From positions 1 to 64,000 of the forward strand of contig WOFQ01000037.1 in NCBI GenBank assembly GCA_012184525.1: DNA of 64,000 nucleotides, given 5' to 3'. The notes beneath the pieces are model-generated. The model did not search any database and had not been told where the DNA came from. It saw nothing but the letters and a program-made list of their open reading frames with translations. Made by a program: the position numbers and the translations under genes. Shown here in pieces: positions 1 to 9,864 of this stretch (the stretch's first letter is position 1; each line of letters begins with the position of its first letter). The DNA is from Xenoacremonium recifei (Eukaryota > Ascomycota > Sordariomycetes > Hypocreales > Nectriaceae).

Positions 1-87
1 GTTTTTTCCCCAACTAAGGGACGGAGCCCTTAGTTGGGCTGTGTGGTTGACCCACCCGAGACCAACGGGTAGTACTTTAATTAGAAC

Positions 88-260
88 CAGGGCTATGAAA
101 TTATTCCTTAGTCTTTAGTTTTAGTCTAGTCCGGACTAAAATTTCTTAATTTTAGTCTGCCCTTTAGTGGACTAAAGATTCTTAGTCCGGACTAACGAAG
201 GGACTAATTAGTCTTAGTCCGATGGTGGACTGGACTAAAGGGACTAAAATCACAGCCCTG
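88..260. repeat. hAT-like MITE fragment with inverted ends
   Basis: The left end CAGGGCTATGAAATTATT and the right end ACTAAAATCACAGCCCTG are imperfect inverted repeats. They match the ends of the better preserved copy at 1054-3349. The interior is made of short palindromes of the ACTAAA/TTTAGT type. The 8 bases on either side (80-87 and 261-268) do not match, so no target duplication is visible. It may be an old or chimeric copy. It codes for nothing. Confidence 0.55.
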
Positions 261-267
261 TATAATA

Positions 268-324
268 GATATAATAAGGATATATAGATATAATAAGGAT
301 ATATAGATATAATGAGGGTATATA
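268..324. repeat. 19-bp minisatellite, three copies
   Basis: Three head-to-tail 19-bp units (268-286, 287-305, 306-324) follow the pattern GATATAATAAGGATATATA. The third unit has two changes, and a partial fourth unit starts at 325. The array is AT-rich and abuts the right end of the MITE fragment. Confidence 0.8.
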
Positions 325-429
325 GATATGAAAATAAGCTTTATGGTAAGAAAATGATCTATATATTAAATGTAATATATAAGGTCTAAAATTCCCTTAG
401 GGAGGTTAAAAAGGGGGGGTGGGTGTTCA

Positions 430-700
430 ATCTCACAGCCAGTATAACACATGCAGCTATATACAACCAGGACTGTGATTTTAGTACTTTTAGTCCAGTA
501 TATGCCCGGAATAATACTAATTAGTCTTAGTCGGAATAGTACTAAAAATCTTTAGTATTTTTATAACTGGAATAATACTAAAGATCTTTAGTTTTAGTAT
601 TTTAGTTAGTAGAATAATACTAAGAATTCTTAGTCCGACTAAGACTAAAAATTCTTAGCATTTTCCTACATATATTCATTATGCCGGCTTTTCAAAATAC
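430..700. repeat. Further hAT-like repeat ends and palindromic filler
   Basis: A right-end-like motif (TCACAGCCAG, 433-442) and a left-end-like motif (CAGGACTGTGATTTTAGT, from 468) occur close together. They are followed by a run of short palindromes such as ACTAAGAATTCTTAGT. This looks like the debris of at least two more members of the family. No complete pair of ends or target duplication could be matched. Confidence 0.4.
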
Positions 701-1374
701 CCGATTTCCTATTAGTTGATTTCCTATCAACCGATTTCCTGACCGCGGATTATAGCCGTGTATAGTTTGCAAAGTGAAGTAATTGGTGCGGTGTTTTGGG
801 ATGATTTCAACGTGCAAAGGTTTTTTGTTACCGCAACCGGCCTCTCTGTCTCTAAAGGAAACCTGATGATTGACACTGATACACAGTATTGCCGAAGCTC
901 CGGAGCCGCGGATCTAGGCATGGAAAAAACCACTTCGGAACCACAACGGCGGGCGCCTCGGACCTGCGGATTTGCGGATTTATCGTACAGCTACTGAACG
1001 CACAGAATTCATTACCCATGGGTAATGGGCGATATCTACGAGTTTGAAATGACCAGGGCTGTGAAATTATTCCTTAGTATTTAGTATTAGTATTAGTCGT
1101 ACTAAGAATTCTTAGTATTATTCCACTGACTAAAATACTAAGAATTCTTAGTTAATATTAGTATTATTCCATACTAAAAATACTAATATTAATACTAAGC
1201 ATTTTTAGTCTTTTTAATATAACATTTAATATATATATTATTTTCTTATTATAAAGCTTAATTATTATATATATATTACTATCTTGATATAAATTTTAAT
1301 TATATATGTATATATATATTATAATTCTTTATTTCATATAAAACACTAATTAGTACCTTTTTGTATTAATACTA

Positions 1375-3235
1375 ACGTACTCCACAAGCGAGTGGCGCAC
1401 ACAAGCGAGTGGCGCACTTTTCATCATCACACGTACGCGTTCCTTTTATATGAAATTCCTCCGCATTCAATTATGCTTCAACTTCCAAATGAATCTAAGG
1501 TTATTTTAGCCCTTCAAGCCCTTAAAGACGATAAGAATCTTAGCATTCGAGCTGCAGCTAAGATCTATAACATACCAGCTACGACAATCCGTCATCGACG
1601 CGATGGTCGTATAGCCCGACGCGATATCAGGCCCAATTCGATGAATCTAACCAAATCTGAAGAGGAGGCTATTGTATCGTATGTTATTGAGCTATCAGCG
1701 CGATCATTTCCTCCTAGACTGCGTGGTGTTGAAGAAATGGCCAACCACCTACTACGCGTGCGCGACGCGTCACCTGTCGGCAAGAACTGGGCTTCAAACT
1801 TCATCAAACGCCAACCAGAGCTTCGTACACGCTATTCTCGCAGATATGACTATCAGAGGGCAAAATGCGAAGATCCAAAGCTTATCAGCAATTGGTTTGC
1901 TCTCGTACGAAACACAAAGGCCAAATATGGGATCCTGGATGACGATACCTATAACTTCGATGAGACCGGCTTTATGATGGGCATGATCTTTCCAGGCATG
2001 GTTGTCACAACATCAGATGGCCGTACGAGAGCTAAATTAGCTCAGCCTGGTAATCGGGAATGGTCAACTGTGATCCAAGGCATCAATGCGCTCGGTTGGG
2101 CGATTCCGCCGTTTATCATCCTCGCCGCCCAGCACCATCTCGCCAATTGGTACCAAGAGTGCAATCTTCCAGCCGACTGGCGTATCGCAACAAGTGATAA
2201 TGGCTGGACTACCAATGAGGTCGGTCTAGATTGGATCAAACACTTCAATCATCACACAGCGCCTCATACAAAGGGCAAATATCGGCTACTTATCCTCGAC
2301 GGCCATGAAAGCCACCACTCAACCGAATTCGAGCTCTACTGCCAACAGCACAACATTATTACACTCTGCATGCCTCCGCATTCTTCTCATATCCTTCAGC
2401 CACTAGATATCGGCTGCTTCGGGCCGCTAAAGCAAGCATATGGTCGACAAGTTGAGGATCTAATGCGTATGCATATTACTCACATCAGCAAGCTCGAGTT
2501 TCTCTGCGCCTTTCGTACGGCCTACTTTACCTCTATAAGCGAGAAAAATATACAAGGAGGCTTTGCAGGAGCTGGCTTGTTGCCGTATGATCCAGAGAGA
2601 GTTCTTTCAAAGCTTGATGTGCACTTACGAACACCAACTCCCCCGGAGACCCTTCCTGAGGCGCGGCAACCTTGGTTGCCAAAGACACCGCAGAACGCAT
2701 ACGAAGCTAGCTCGCAGTCAGAGCATATAAAGACTCGCATCTCTGCTCATCAAAATAGCTCTCCGACTTCGATGATAGCTGCTATGGATCAGTTTACAAA
2801 GGGGGCAACAGCCATGATGCATCAAGTGGCTCTTCTACGCGCAGAGGTCTCATCACTTCGTACGGCAAATGAAGCACTAAGTAAGCGCCGGAGAGCCAAA
2901 AAAAACACGCCTACGGCTTGGAGGATCTCTTACTGTACAAGATGCGCAAGATCTATTAGATCAGAAGGATCTAGATGAGCAGATAAAGAAGGAAGAGCGC
3001 CAGAATGGTGGCCAGAGAGGGTCAGCTCGTACGAAGGCTCGGCGCTGTGGCAGTTGCGGCAAGCCTGGCCATAATATACGGACCTGCAGAGATGCTGCAG
3101 AGATACTTGATATATCGGATTTAGATTAAGGGTAGCATCTATTTGATGTTTTGGTAGTTGGAATCAAGATTGTGTATGCATTATAGTTCAAAGTGCGCCA
3201 CTCGCTTGTGTGCGCCACTCGCTTGTGGAGTACGT
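1375..3235 (+). mobile_element. Fot1/pogo-type DNA transposon
   Basis: This is a 1.86-kb element with near-perfect terminal inverted repeats of about 45 bp (1375-1419 and 3191-3235), inserted at a TA dinucleotide that is duplicated on both sides (1373-1374 and 3236-3237). Each terminal repeat contains a 17-bp motif (ACAAGCGAGTGGCGCAC) twice in tandem. The size, TA target and DDD transposase fit the Fot1/Tan1/pogo group of Tc1-mariner elements of filamentous fungi. Identical ends imply recent insertion. It sits inside the hAT-like MITE. Confidence 0.93.
1392..3129 (+). pseudogene. Fot1/pogo transposase, frameshifted before its zinc knuckle
   Basis: The open frame runs 1392-2978 (528 codons); M28 at 1473 is a more natural start because the first codons overlap the terminal repeat. 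In order there are a psq-type helix-turn-helix (about residues 30-80), a CENP-B-type DNA-binding domain (about 85-155) and a DDE catalytic core with D190 (NFDETGF), D303 (LILDGHESH) and D339 (QPLDIGCF), giving DD35D spacing. After A2905 the zero frame runs into unrelated residues and stops. The +1 frame instead continues to a stop at 3127-3129 and encodes a CCHC-like zinc knuckle (CGSCGKPGHNIRTC). The shift lies in a run of eight A (2898-2905); seven would restore the usual frame. The catalytic core is intact, so activity without the tail cannot be excluded. Confidence 0.88.
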
Positions 3236-3539
3236 TAGTTATATTAATACTAAAGATTCTTAGCATTAGTTCAGTCGTACTAATACAGTAATACTAATTA
3301 GTATTATTCTAGCCATAAAAATACTAAAAGTACTAAAATCACAGCCCTGGAAATGACTAACGTATAGCAAGATTGCGCTAGGCGTGGGTCGTCAACTCTT
3401 GGGCATGAACTGAAGCAGGAGGAGAAATGGTTCAATATCATTTGAATGATGAGTCCGTTGAAAAGTCGGTACGGAGTGGAGATATCTTCGTGCTCCACAT
3501 CGTGAACCGACGAAGGACGGTTTCATGCCTATGCAGCGT

Positions 3540-4196
3540 AACGTACATCTTTCTTTGAAAGACTTCGACACACCCGTTTTCCAGGCTAAGATAAACAGCG
3601 AAATGCTTCTGGGCTTCTTGTCGGGTCTTTATCAGCAAGTCCGGTAAATAGGCCCGTTTCGATAACGCCGGGAATAGCGATGAGGCGCTCAGCGAGACCT
3701 GCAGTCGACCTAGCCATCTGCCCCAAGGACGGTGCGGGAGCGCTATCTTGCATAGCAAGCGGAGTCAAAAGGGGCATCAATAATCTGCATGCCATTATCA
3801 GTGACGACTGGACCTGCTTTACGAGTGCAGCCCTGGCGAATAACGGGATTAAGAGACCCAAGTTGGCTGAGCTCGTTTAGCACCCGAGTGGCGGCACAAG
3901 GTAGCACCTCAATCGGGATTCCGCGTCCAGTTGGTGCAAAGACGCTCAGAGGTTTCGCGATAATCTACAAAGAATTTAGGTGTTGGATTCTCCTAAAATG
4001 TCGCGCTTCATAAAGCAAAATGGACCGACGTTCCGTCAGACTTACCTGCAACGCCTATGAACTTTTCCGATGCAGCGGCAACTACCTTCTCTTGAAACAG
4101 ACACGCGCCAGCCTCCTTGATCGGATTCAAACCTTGATCAATATCATCAGCTCCGCCCATACGCCGTGGGATTGATATACGTTCGAAAGGGCACAA
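3540..4196 (-). pseudogene. Relic of ribose-5-phosphate isomerase A (RKI1 family), 5'-truncated
   Basis: Pieces in several minus-strand frames match ribose-5-phosphate isomerase in the right order: GGADDIDQGLNPIKEAGACL, a lysine/alanine-rich helix ending FIGVAG, GRGIPIEVLP, NELSQLGSLNPVIRQG, KAGPVVTDNGMQIIDAPF, and finally LIAIPGVIETGLFTGLAD. A likely intron separates the first two blocks. The N-terminal third is missing. The catalytic DGADE motif is altered to GGADD and the KGGG loop to KEAG. At least two frame changes and a stop break the rest. The intact enzyme interconverts ribose-5-phosphate and ribulose-5-phosphate in the pentose phosphate pathway; this copy cannot be functional. Confidence 0.8.
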
Positions 4197-4219
4197 ATCC
4201 TAATGGTGACGTCACTGCG

Positions 4220-4690
4220 CCGGACGTCCTGCTTCTTATAGACATGGGAATAAGTCTTCGCGGTAAGAAACACCAGTGCATCTCTGTAGCCGCATATCGT
4301 CTATAGTGTTAAGAGTTCCTCGTTTTTCTGTAAAGAGAATGAAAGGTGTTCGGTTGAAATATGACGTTAGACGACTGCGAATTTTGTGAAACGTGAAGAA
4401 ACATTGAGGGAACAGACGAATTTATACCGTGGGGAGGGTAGAGATTCCTAAATCCCTGGCGTACTGAAAATTTTCCACAGTATATTGTAAGCTATCAGCC
4501 TATCTAGTACAAAATAGGGCCTTGTTAGCTACGAAAAATGAGTCATCTTTATGAAGGATAATTTCATACTGCATACTTTAGGATTTCGCATGTTGGTTTC
4601 GAAGTGACTCCAGAAGCCAGCCTTTCGTGATTGACACCACGGTTGACTCAACTTCCCTCCATAGACCAAAAAAAAATCTTGAGGCCGCAT
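4220..4690. other. Gene-free stretch between two pseudogenes
   Basis: No convincing coding segment, RNA gene or repeat is visible. The missing N-terminal third of the isomerase relic is not recognisable here. Confidence 0.5.
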
Positions 4691-4691
4691 C

Positions 4692-5980
4692 TCTAGACCG
4701 GACCCCAGTTCTCCTTCTTCAATGCCCAATTCACAGCAGCAACGACATTGTCCGCGACGGGATTTGGCACGTAGGATAATCACTACGGTCCTGGCCCCAA
4801 ACTCCTGTCTTTACCAAAATTGACCCCCACGAAGTACCTTGGGAGCTGTTGTATTCATTGGCTCCCCTGATGTCACTTTCGAGGTTATCACTCACCGTGT
4901 AGGCCCGTTGCAGCCCTGGAATATCGGATTTAGTGACGTGCCCTAGCGTGGCCGCTTTGTCCTGATTCAGAACACGCTCGGCATATTCGTATGTGTAGCT
5001 GTGCGGTTTGCCAATAATAGTGTATTTCAGGTCGTGACCGTTCATAACTGCTTTCCAGGCGTTAAAGATGGCACTTTGGAATTGACCCTGACTCAATCTC
5101 GGCTGGTGATAAGCTGTAGCCCGGCAAATGTGGATTAGAGAAAGAAAGGGTAGGCTACCGTCTGATTGCCAACCTCTATTGGCTCAATCTTCTCGGCTAT
5201 TTTTAGCAGAATAAATTCCAAGGACACCCTTCTCAGATAGCAGCAAGTCGACAATCGACTGAACACCCAAGGCCCAATCTCGTGGATCATAATAGACAAA
5301 TATGTCATCGATTTTGAGCTTCTCATTCGGCAGTAGTCTGCCCTAAGTATCATACACGGACTGAATCAGGGGTTTAAACCGCCAAATGTTGCCATACGTT
5401 TTCAGTATTTCCGCTGGTATTATAGTACGTTTGAAGCCGTATTGTTCCGCAATGGTTCTGATCTTGCCTGCGTCTGACCTTGTAACTAGAATGCCCTTGT
5501 CTCTCAATCCCGAAGCCGGTTACTGAAACGTTTAATGGGATTGAACAAATTTCTCTGCGGATATCTTGACATTTAGCTGATTACTTACTTAGATCATGAA
5601 CCCTCTCATCTTCATGTTTTCCCCCTCCATTAGTGAGCAAGATGAATGGGATCCCGTGAGTTTGAAGGTATTTGAGCGTTTCGGAGGCACCAGGAATTGG
5701 CTTTGACTTGCGAAATAAGACTCCTTCAATACTTGACTGATTGTCAGTATCATGAGTTACATAGGACTATCGAGACGCTCTTCTTGCTAACTTACTCAAA
5801 ACCAAAGGCGAATGGTGGTATCACTCCTCGACTGCCGTTGCTGAGACATCTTGAAAATTGAGCAAGAGGTTTGTGCGTATTGACGGTGGTTTTCTTGTCT
5901 TTCAGAACTATCCATGATTGAGCCTTTGCTGAGAGACTAGAATTGCCTCGACGGCAAAGGGTTGCCGTGTTTAATAACAT
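4692..5980 (-). pseudogene. Relic of HAD-superfamily hydrolase (CECR5 / yeast YKR070W type)
   Basis: From a possible start at 5980 the minus strand encodes blocks of a subfamily-IIA HAD hydrolase: a basic N-terminus, FAFGF, a first motif DIEGVLFRKSKPIPGA, FILLTNGGG, GILVTRSDAGKIR, YYDPRDWALGVQSIVDLLL, IGKPHSYTYEYAERVL, and SDNLESDIRGAN followed by GSILVKTGVW. Introns fall near 5793-5737 and 5600-5530. Lesions are many: the second Asp of the DxD motif is Glu (codon 5725-5727), an in-frame TAG lies at 5343-5345, and frame changes occur near 5210, 5150, 5110 and 4770. The GDNP motif reads SDNL. The original C-terminus can be followed in another frame to about 4692. Family members are mitochondrial phosphatase-like proteins of unclear substrate. 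Confidence 0.85.
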
Positions 5981-6870
5981 GACTGCTCGCAGACTTATAC
6001 ATTAGCAATTTCAATAATGAAGACGTAATAGCTTGGGGATATGACGCTGAACAGCGGGTTGAACTCCAGTCTTCAGCAAGAAGATAAGTTGAGATTTTAT
6101 ATTTTGTGAGTTGATCAGGCCCGCTATGTTGAACCCCGGGAAGGGTAAGGGATAATAAATCTGTCAGTCCGATTGTGACCTGCTTCAGGTACATAAATTT
6201 GCCACTGCTGATAAGCTAGCAAGAGACACAGGCACCATTTAGAATGCCACCTTCATTGAATTCAGAAACACTCGAATTAGTGACGGGTAGGTGGTCTAAT
6301 TTCCGATGGCTGAACGTGGCTTCTTCACTTCCTCTCAGGACTGAGCTGGACAGAGAGGTCTGTCAGACCGGACTACTGCCACTGGTATCCCATAATCTCG
6401 TCTTCCCAGGGTATCTTGATTTTCCTTTGGCTGAAAGAAAACCTCACCTAGGACTTCATGGAGTGATTCATAATTTGGCTTATGAGCTAAGAGAATAAAA
6501 TGACATCAATAATTATATATGACATCGGGTGTTCACTGGACCCAAGGAGATAAAACCTCGTCTGTTTAAGGAGCTACGACTATATCATAGCGGGGAGTGG
6601 CCTTGTAGGTAATCATTCATTTGACAGGATTTTCAACTCAAGGACCCTGCCTACTTTATGACAATCTTCAAGCTCCATCAAACAAGCCCACCTCATAGTG
6701 CAATAGGCTAGGTTTGGTCTGCCCAATGTGAAGTCTCAATTATTTCCCGAGGCTGGGTGAATCAGACCAGGTGATCAGGCGATGGAAAAAACATAAAAGG
6801 CTCCGGAGATGATTTTGGCAGAGGTTTGAGAACTGACTTGCATTGGTAGGGTCGAGCACCAACTAGTATA
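5981..6870. other. Gene-free stretch
   Basis: A short open frame (6244-6498, plus strand, 84 codons) resembles nothing I recognise and has no splicing partners. Otherwise nothing is visible; the right part is the 3' flank of the regulator gene. Confidence 0.45.
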
Positions 6871-9094
6871 TTATGATTCAGTATCAGAATCCATTTCCAA
6901 CGGAAAGTAATTGGATAAATCGATCGTTAGAAGATCAAAATGAGGTGATGACTGTGACATAGAAAAAGACTGGATTCCGGGTGGCGGCAAAAAGCCGTTG
7001 GCGAAAGATTCATGATCTGGACGAGCTTGTCGTCCATTCAACGAGCCGGAATCTGGATCATAGTACAGGATAGGGTCTGAGCTATCAAGAGTTGGATCCT
7101 GTATACCCAATTGGATATTGGCCTGCAGAGATTCGCATGTAGCATTCGTCGTCGGAACGTGCTTGCAAGCAATCTTGTCCTGCACGGAGTTCAAAATGCG
7201 ACAAATGGATAGGGCTACGCTGGTGATCGGCTCGTCTTGAACCATGGCCCGTAGACAAGCGAGAGCCATATTGATGTATATGATATTATTGGCATGCTTG
7301 GAAGGATGGCGAAGTGAGTCGAAGAGAAGAATGATGCAGCTCGCTTCGACAAAGAATGAGTCTTGGCGCCGAACCTACAAGGAGTCAGCCTTTCGGCGAG
7401 ATTGAGAGTGCAGGAAATGAGCCATGAAAACTTACCTTAGCAAAGTCAATTTTCCCGCGCATCGAGTCCATGAATACGATAGAGTCAACAGCCGCGTCTG
7501 TAGCATTTCTGCAGGCTTGTCGAAGCCAAAGCTCTCCGGCCTCTATCCTGTGCCCACTCTGTTGAAGCGCGAATTCTGTGATTAAGAAAGGCCGGAAAAT
7601 TGCGTGAACAAGGTAGAAGTAAACTAGTAACTTGTTAGTCTCTCTCCGAATCCTTGTTTTCAAAGCAGAGCACATATTGACCAACCATTATGAAGAGTTA
7701 ATGTGATCATCAGGTCACTAGAGGTCTCTTGTCGAGATGAAGATAATGACCCGATCCCCAAGGACTGGCCCCATTGTCTGAGGCGGTCATGAAGCGCCTG
7801 GGCCTTTTCGTGTAGATTCCCCAGGGTGCTAGTTCTTTGGTTATAAAGAGACGCTGAAATATCCTCCATAATTGCGCCGGCGCGGCAGAGGTTGCCTAAA
7901 AGCCGTTGGCCATTAGGATACGGCCAGCCAACATCCTCTTCTCGTATCATGCTTCGTCTACCTGCCATCATGGCTAACCAACTATATATCCACAGAAAGA
8001 GGTCAGCAATTATGCCTCCGCACACGGAACAAGGGAAAAGCTCGAGGTTCTCACATCTCGTGATAATAGAGTGACCACAGCGTGGCACTGCGCTCTTGAG
8101 TTTGCTCGTATGTATGGCCTGTGGTAATATGTGCCAAGCCCAATGCCATACCTTTACGACATGCACTGCCCACGTATAAATACGCTGAGCTTAGCCTTCC
8201 CATGTTGATCTGATAGTGGGCCATGAGCAGTGGAATCTGTATAGTTGATATCGTTACCACATCTTCGTATGCGACAGCTTCACGCTTAGCCTCTATGAAC
8301 ATCTGGTCTGCCAGCTCGGCATGGGAGGTGAACTGTAAGGCTCCGATAGCCAACATAAGTAGAAGATAGGCCTTCTTGAGAGGACTCAAGGCAACTGTGT
8401 CATTGTATGCTTCGTCTAGAATATTACTATGAGCCGATAATGAGGTAAAGGGGAAGAAAGAATAGCTGCCAGCCTGAAATTCGGCCAAGAGAGATGCGGC
8501 GAGTGGCTTCGCAATCAAGACAGAGATGTCGCGAGACTCATCCAGAGGACGTGCCAGAGGATCTGCTCTCAAAGGCACGCCAAAAAAAACATCGCGCTTT
8601 TTGAAAACATCCAACCCTGCTTCGTCCTGGCTCTGGTTCGCGTCAGGGTTGCCTTCAGGAGATGTGGCTTTCGACTGAATGATCTGGTGGATCTGCTGAA
8701 TGAAGGCGAAGCTCGACGATGGTCCGTAAAATAACTGCGAGCTATCATTTAGCCGCGGGGCACGATGGGTAACAGCGACGCTCTCGTATAGCCGGGGACT
8801 AGGGTCCTGGATTGATGTCTCGATAGGGTCTGCGGTAGCGGACCGTGACGGCGAATGTTCCTGTACAAGCTCCAGAGCTCGATGGGTGTCCCGTTGTTGT
8901 GAGGATACAAGCCCTGAACCTGAATCGGGTCGAGAATTTTCACCGAGGTAACGCGATGGACGGCGGTTTCTAGCCTTGAGGCGGTACGAACATGCCGATG
9001 GCTCAGATCTGCAATGGGTGCAGGGCAGGTTGCCGTCGCACTTGATCTTGCGTCGACGACACGGCTCGCATGCTTTAGGATTCTTAGTCCGCAT
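6871..9094 (-). CDS. Zn2Cys6 transcription factor with fungal-specific TF domain
   Basis: Four exons (9094-8055, 7981-7686, 7623-7436, 7374-6871) give 675 residues with consistent phase. Residues 9-35 form the binuclear zinc cluster C-X2-C-X6-C-X5-C-X2-C-X6-C (CEPCRRRKIKC ... CTHC), followed by a basic linker. A fungal-specific regulatory domain begins around residue 200; it contains the GRRSMIREEDVGWPYP segment typical of this middle homology region. Such proteins bind CGG-type sites and usually regulate nearby catabolic or secondary-metabolism genes. The next gene upstream on the same strand is the copper amine oxidase, a reasonable but unproven target. The second intron has a weak GTTGGT donor but a good GACTAAC branch site. 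Confidence 0.92.
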
Positions 9095-9864
9095 TAACGC
9101 CGATTTTCTGGATTCAATTCCGCGGGAAGGGATGCAGGGTTGAGACCAGAAGTCGTGCCAGGATCTCGGCCTGGGGTAATTGAAAGGAGTGCAAAGGCGG
9201 GACTCACGTGAAGTTCAGTCGAGGTATCTTAGGTTCTTAAGACTTCCGTAGATTAACCGCTATCGGATGAGTTGTGCAACTTTGGCTGGCCTCGATCCAA
9301 GGTGGATACCAGATTAATAATGTGGTACGGATTTCGAAGTACGCCGTACGGAGCACGCTGAACTGAAAGACGGTTAATATGATCATAGCATCTTACTCGG
9401 GTAAATAAGTAAGGTATTCAAGACCACTAGCCATTTCATTTTGAAATAGCTTTCAATCTCTGATTATTTTAAGATGCGTAAGTATGCACTTCTTTAACAG
9501 AACTGCAACAAAACATGCCCTTTCGGCATAAAGTATTTTAGGTTCTAATACAATAGAGATATCTTACTTGAAGAAAAAAAAAAACCCTATACACAAGCTT
9601 TAAGACTAAAAATTTGAGTATATTAGTCATGACTGTATCACTCTCTTTGCGGAAGAGAGAGAGAAAGTGTAAGGGGAAACTCCTCCATCAGCTGCATGTA
9701 ATCTTGTGCCATAGTTTGGTTTCTACGTCTTTTCGATGTGAACGTCACCGCAAGAACCTAACTTTTGTCTCAACGACATGCGGATATTTACTCTCAAGGG
9801 TTCTTTCTATTCTATCGCTTTCTAGTTTCCGGGCTAGTGATGCCATGATTTTGGCTTCACCGAT
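9095..9864. promoter_or_regulatory. Intergenic: 5' region of the regulator and 3' flank of the amine oxidase
   Basis: No gene is seen. The stretch is AT-rich around 9400-9620 with several A and T tracts. An 84-codon plus-strand open frame at 9614-9868 has no recognisable product. Confidence 0.4.

Larger units (their letters stand above)
1054..3349. mobile_element. hAT-like non-autonomous element, split by a Fot1/pogo insertion
   Basis: The element starts CAGGGCTGTGAAATTATT and ends ACTAAAATCACAGCCCTG, which are imperfect inverted ends. It is flanked on both sides by the identical octamer GAAATGAC (1046-1053 and 3350-3357). An 8-bp target duplication and CAGGG-type ends are hallmarks of hAT elements. 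Removing the inner element (1375-3235 plus one TA) leaves about 430 bp with no coding capacity, so this is a MITE needing transposase from elsewhere. The interior is AT-rich and full of short palindromes containing CTTAGT/ACTAAG. Confidence 0.8.

Noticed and set aside
80..268. Target site duplication around the 88-260 MITE fragment
   Set aside because: The flanking octamers ATTAGAAC and TATAATAG do not match.
2898..2910. Programmed -1 ribosomal frameshift at the A-AAA-AAC heptamer in the transposase
   Set aside because: The zinc-knuckle frame is +1 relative to the zero frame, so a -1 slip would not reach it. A plain indel (or transcriptional slippage) fits better.
1375..6000. RIP (repeat-induced point mutation) as the cause of gene decay
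   Set aside because: The transposase has no stop-codon burden, and the pseudogenes are broken mainly by indels, not by C-to-T changes at CpA.
6244..6498. 84-codon plus-strand frame as a gene
   Set aside because: No domain, no splice partners, no support beyond being open.
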